Below are positions 6,839-9,130 of a stretch of DNA of 9,130 bases, in pieces. The stretch spans positions 1 through 9,130 of the forward strand of contig JAMQPJ010000425.1 of assembly GCA_023717585.1 (NCBI GenBank), given 5' to 3'. Position 1 is the stretch's first letter, and every line of letters begins with the position of its first letter. Under the pieces are notes generated by a model. That model was not told where the DNA came from. It made no database searches and saw nothing but the letters and a program-made list of their open reading frames with translations. The stretch is from Thermoanaerobaculia bacterium (GTDB lineage: Bacteria; Acidobacteriota; Thermoanaerobaculia; UBA5066). The translations under genes and the position numbers were made by a program.

Positions 6839-7550
6839 AGCCCTTTCGCACCGTGCGCCGCTCGATGCGCTTGACGCGCGGGGCGACGACGACACGTTTC
6901 ACGAAGATGCCCGGCGTGTCGATCTCGTCGGGATCGAGCCCGCCCGGCTCCACGAGCTCCTCGACTTCCGCGATCGTGATCCTTCCCGCGGTCGCGGCCA
7001 TCGGGTTGAAGTTCCGCGCGGTCTTCCGGTACACGAGGTTGCCGAGCCGGTCGGCCTTCCAGGCGGCGACGAGCGCGAAGTCGCCCGTGATCCCGCGCTC
7101 GAGGACGTGCTCCCGCCCTTCGAAATCCCTCGTTTCCTTTCCTTCCGCCACGATCGTGCCGGCTCCCGTCGGCGTGTAGAAGCCGGCGATCCCCGCGCCG
7201 CCCGCGCGCATGCGCTCGGCGAGCGTGCCCTGCGGGCAGAACTCGAGCTCCAGCTCCCCCGCGAGGTACTGCCTCTCGAACTCCGCGTTCTCCCCGACGT
7301 AGGACGAGATCATCTTCCGGATCTTCCTCCGGCCGAGGAGGATCCCGAGGCCCCAGTCGTCCACGCCGCAGTTGTTCGAGACGCACGTGAGTCCCGTGAC
7401 GTCGCGCTCCGCGAGCGCCCCGATGAGGTTCTCCGGAATGCCGCAGAGGCCGAATCCCCCCACCACGAGCGTCGCGCCCGAGGGAATGTCCCGGACGGCC
7501 TCCGCCGCCGCGTCCCTAGGTGAGGCTCCACGGACGACCTTGTCGATCAT
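6837..7550 (-). CDS. scoA: 3-oxoacid CoA-transferase subunit A
   Basis: This 237-residue partner of subunit B forms the CoA-binding half of succinyl-CoA:acetoacetate CoA-transferase. The glycine-rich GGFGLCGIPE (31-40) is the family signature; it is followed by SNNCGVDDWGLGILL (58-72), SYVGENAEFERQYLAGELE (83-101), PQGTLAER (106-113) and RAGGAGIAGFYTPTG (115-129), all typical of ScoA/SCOT N-terminal regions. Length matches the family. The ATG at 7550 sits 10 nt after the thiolase stop and has only a weak upstream GGG as a ribosome site, so it may depend on coupling to the thiolase. Activating acetoacetate with CoA for the thiolase is the likely catabolic direction; the reverse, making acetoacetate, is also possible. 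Confidence 0.95.
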   Translation of the reverse strand: MIDKVVRGASPRDAAAEAVRDIPSGATLVVGGFGLCGIPENLIGALAERDVTGLTCVSNNCGVDDWGLGILLGRRKIRKMISSYVGENAEFERQYLAGELELEFCPQGTLAERMRAGGAGIAGFYTPTGAGTIVAEGKETRDFEGREHVLERGITGDFALVAAWKADRLGNLVYRKTARNFNPMAATAGRITIAEVEELVEPGGLDPDEIDTPGIFVKRVVVAPRVKRIERRTVRKG

Positions 7551-7560
7551 CGGCCCGATT

Positions 7561-8739
7561 CTAGAGCGCTTCGACGACGACGGCCGTGGCTTCGCCGCCT
7601 CCGATGCAGATCGCGGCGAGGCCGTACTTCTTCTTGCGGGCCCGGAGGGCGTGCACGAGCGTCGTCACGATGCGCGACCCCGACGATCCGATCGGATGGC
7701 CGAGGGCCACGGCCCCGCCGTTCACGTTCACCTTGTTCGGGTCGAGCCCGAGGTCCTCGATGAACGCCATCGCCACGACGGAGAACGCCTCGTTCACCTC
7801 GAAGAGGTCGATCTGGGAAAGCGGAATCCCCGCCTTCTCGGCGGCCTTCCGCGCCGCCGCGACGGGCGCCGTGGTGAACCACTCGGGCTCCTGCGCGTGC
7901 GAGGCCTGGGCGACGATCCGGGCGATCGGCTTCCCGTTTCCGAGTCCCGCTTCGGCGACGAGGACGAGCGCCGACGCGCCGTCGTTGATCTTCGACGCGT
8001 TCGCGGCGGTGACCGTGCCGTCCTTCTGGAAGGCCGGCTTGAGCGTCCCCATCTTCTCGAGCTTCTCGAGCGGTGTCGCGAACGGCTCCTCGTCGCGATC
8101 CACCGTGACGGGCCCCTTCTTGCCTTCGATCGTCACGGGGGCGAACTCGGCATTGAAATCCCCCGCCTCGTTCGCGCGGCGCGCGCGCTGGTAGCTCTCG
8201 AGCGCGTACGCGTCCTGCGCCTCGCGCGTGAACGCGTACTTCGCCGCGCACAGCTCCGCGCAGTTGCCCATGTGGACGTTCTTGTACGGGTCCCAGAGGC
8301 CGTCCGAGATCATCGAGTCGAGGAGCTGGCCATGGCCCATGCGCATTCCGGAGCGGCCCTTTGGAAGAAGGTAGGGCGCGTTGGACATGGACTCCATGCC
8401 GCCCGCGACCGCCACCTCGAACTCGCCGGCGCGAAGGGCGTTCGCGGCTTCCATCACCGACCGCATGCCAGAACCGCAGACCTTGTGGACCGTGATGCAG
8501 CCCGTCGAGACGGGGATGTCCGCCGCGAGGGCCGCCTGACGCGCGGGGGCCTGGCCCTGACCGGCCTGCAGGACGTTGCCCATCCAGACCTGGCCGACGG
8601 CGCCGGCGGGGACTTCCGCGCGCTCGAGCGCGGCCTTGATCGCCACCGCGCCGAGGCGCGAGGCCGAAAGGGGCGCGAGTGCGCCGAGGAACGTGCCGAC
8701 CGGCGTCCGGGAGGCGGAGAGGATGAAGACGTCGTTCAT
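7561..8739 (-). CDS. atoB: Acetyl-CoA acetyltransferase (biosynthetic-type thiolase)
   Basis: A 392-residue thiolase, the same length as the well-studied Zoogloea enzyme, catalysing reversible condensation of two acetyl-CoA to acetoacetyl-CoA. All catalytic residues are present: acyl-accepting C88 in VHKVCGSGM, N-E-A-F near 317, H348 in GGAVALGHPIG, and C378 in ICIGGGEA. The GGMESMSNAPY stretch is also typical. The V-H-K-V-C form replaces the commoner V-N-K-V-C, a tolerated family variant. ATG at 8739 has a GGGAG about 10 nt upstream. It heads the minus-strand gene run, with scoA 10 nt downstream, so it probably supplies or consumes acetoacetyl-CoA for the CoA-transferase. Role in ketone-body or fatty-acid/short-chain acid use versus polyhydroxyalkanoate or isoprenoid supply cannot be separated from this window; no phaB or HMG-CoA synthase gene is adjacent. 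Confidence 0.96.
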   Translation of the reverse strand: MNDVFILSASRTPVGTFLGALAPLSASRLGAVAIKAALERAEVPAGAVGQVWMGNVLQAGQGQAPARQAALAADIPVSTGCITVHKVCGSGMRSVMEAANALRAGEFEVAVAGGMESMSNAPYLLPKGRSGMRMGHGQLLDSMISDGLWDPYKNVHMGNCAELCAAKYAFTREAQDAYALESYQRARRANEAGDFNAEFAPVTIEGKKGPVTVDRDEEPFATPLEKLEKMGTLKPAFQKDGTVTAANASKINDGASALVLVAEAGLGNGKPIARIVAQASHAQEPEWFTTAPVAAARKAAEKAGIPLSQIDLFEVNEAFSVVAMAFIEDLGLDPNKVNVNGGAVALGHPIGSSGSRIVTTLVHALRARKKKYGLAAICIGGGEATAVVVEAL

Positions 8740-8766
8740 GGCGGAGTGTCTCCCGAAAGTCGTGGT

Positions 8767-8778
8767 CCCGCATGCGGG
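8767..8778. promoter_or_regulatory. Perfect 12-bp palindrome in the thiolase leader (possible operator)
   Basis: CCCGCATGCGGG is fully self-complementary. It lies between the candidate -10 box and the thiolase start codon, where a dimeric repressor would act. In GC-rich DNA a 12-bp palindrome can arise by chance, so the functional reading is tentative. Confidence 0.3.
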
Positions 8779-8793
8779 CCGGCGAAGGGAGCG

Positions 8794-8799
8794 ATTGTA
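8794..8799 (-). promoter_or_regulatory. Candidate -10 box for the thiolase-led operon
   Basis: Read on the minus strand this is TACAAT, five of six matches to the sigma-70 -10 consensus, in an otherwise GC-rich gap. Transcription would start near 8787 and leave a leader of about 48 nt before the thiolase ATG. No good -35 box is seen at 16-18 nt spacing, so the call rests on the -10 hexamer and position alone. Confidence 0.35.
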
Positions 8800-8805
8800 G
8801 CCGGA

Positions 8806-8835
8806 TTGGACTTCGCCGAGGGGGCCTCCTACGAT
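8806..8835 (+). promoter_or_regulatory. Candidate ruvX promoter
   Basis: TTGGAC at 8806-8811 (three of six to the -35 consensus) and TACGAT at 8830-8835 (four of six to the -10) are separated by 18 nt. The expected transcription start near 8842 is almost at the GTG start (8844), which would make the mRNA essentially leaderless; this agrees with the lack of a well-placed ribosome site. Confidence 0.3.
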
Positions 8836-8843
8836 TCGGGGTC

Positions 8844-9130
8844 GTGCGTGTCCTCGCGGTCGATTTCGGCGAGAAGCGGATCGGTCTCGCCGTCTCGGAC
8901 GAGACCGGCCGGGTCGTCGTCCCCGTGGGCGTCGTTTCGCGCACGAGCGACGCCCAGGCCGCGGCCGCCGTCGCGGCCGCGGCGAAGGAACGCGACGTGG
9001 TCCGCCTCGTCGTGGGCCACCCCGTGAACGCGGACGGCACCGAGGGCGACTTTGCGCGGCGCGTCCGGACGTTCGCGCGGCGCCTCGAGGAGGCTTCCGG
9101 GCTCCCCGTGGATCTCCACGGCGAGGCCCT
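8844..9130 (+). CDS. ruvX: RuvX/YqgF-family putative pre-16S rRNA nuclease / Holliday-junction resolvase, N-terminal part
   Basis: The visible 95 residues match the N-terminal two thirds of the small RNase H-fold YqgF/RuvX family, implicated in 16S rRNA 5'-end maturation and Holliday-junction resolution. The opening V-R-V-L-A-V-D7-F-G-E-K-R-I-G-L-A-V-S-D19 contains the first metal-binding aspartate; LVVGHPVNADG (55-65) corresponds to the usual VGLP.N.DG; and GLPVDLHGEAL at the window edge aligns with the DERL segment, keeping its glutamate (E94) but not the neighbouring D and R. The start is GTG at 8844; no in-frame ATG lies in the gap upstream and no good ribosome site is seen apart from a GGGG only 2 nt away. 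The gene continues beyond the window. It is transcribed divergently from the thiolase gene. Confidence 0.92.
   Translation, partial: MRVLAVDFGEKRIGLAVSDETGRVVVPVGVVSRTSDAQAAAAVAAAAKERDVVRLVVGHPVNADGTEGDFARRVRTFARRLEEASGLPVDLHGEA

Noticed and set aside
6163..7386. scoB extended upstream to a 407-residue protein
   Set aside because: The first about 187 residues are an Arg-rich shadow of scoA. The ATG at 6825 has a strong ribosome site and matches normal ScoB length.
1..9130. Defence island, CRISPR, phage or transposon signatures
   Set aside because: No repeats in array form, transposase, integrase, nuclease toxin or reverse transcriptase motifs were found; all frames are accounted for by metabolic and envelope genes and ruvX.

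Overview
The window is about 9.1 kb of very GC-rich, densely coding bacterial chromosome. An LPS-assembly barrel (LptD) marks the host as diderm. The secreted protein at 2554-3864 has an architecture and C-terminal ending that I recall from Acidobacteriota secreted proteins. An Acidobacteriota-like host is therefore my best guess, but other GC-rich diderm phyla are not excluded. No RNA genes, insertion sequences, CRISPR arrays or attachment sites were seen, and no gene-free stretch exceeds about 105 bases.

Layout: eight genes run on the minus strand, from about 8739 down through the left edge, with gaps of 10-47 nt or short overlaps, so they are probably one transcription unit. In transcription order they are: acetyl-CoA acetyltransferase (7561-8739), succinyl-CoA:3-oxoacid CoA-transferase subunits A and B (6837-7550, 6163-6825), LptD (3912-6194), a secreted two-region protein of unknown function (2554-3864), an RmlD-type dTDP-4-dehydrorhamnose reductase (1663-2520), a fused prenol kinase/DUF92 membrane protein (326-1666), and the N-terminal part of a UbiA-family prenyltransferase (1-329, cut by the window edge). 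Divergently, on the plus strand, the start of ruvX (YqgF-type Holliday-junction resolvase) begins at 8844. The 104-bp divergent gap holds candidate promoters and a perfect 12-bp palindrome.

How the genes fit together: thiolase plus CoA-transferase form a classic acetoacetate/acetyl-CoA interconversion module. LptD and RmlD belong to outer-membrane and surface-glycan biogenesis. The most distinctive part is the left end. One polypeptide joins a phytol/dolichol-kinase-like domain (VTE5 type) to a DUF92 domain (VTE6, phytyl-phosphate kinase type). It overlaps by 4 nt a UbiA prenyltransferase whose aspartate motif resembles homogentisate prenyltransferases (VTE2 type). Together they could take a free prenol to its diphosphate and attach it to an acceptor, a complete prenol-salvage and transfer cassette in an apparently non-photosynthetic context. 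The individual families are established; the pathway reading, substrate and acceptor are inference.
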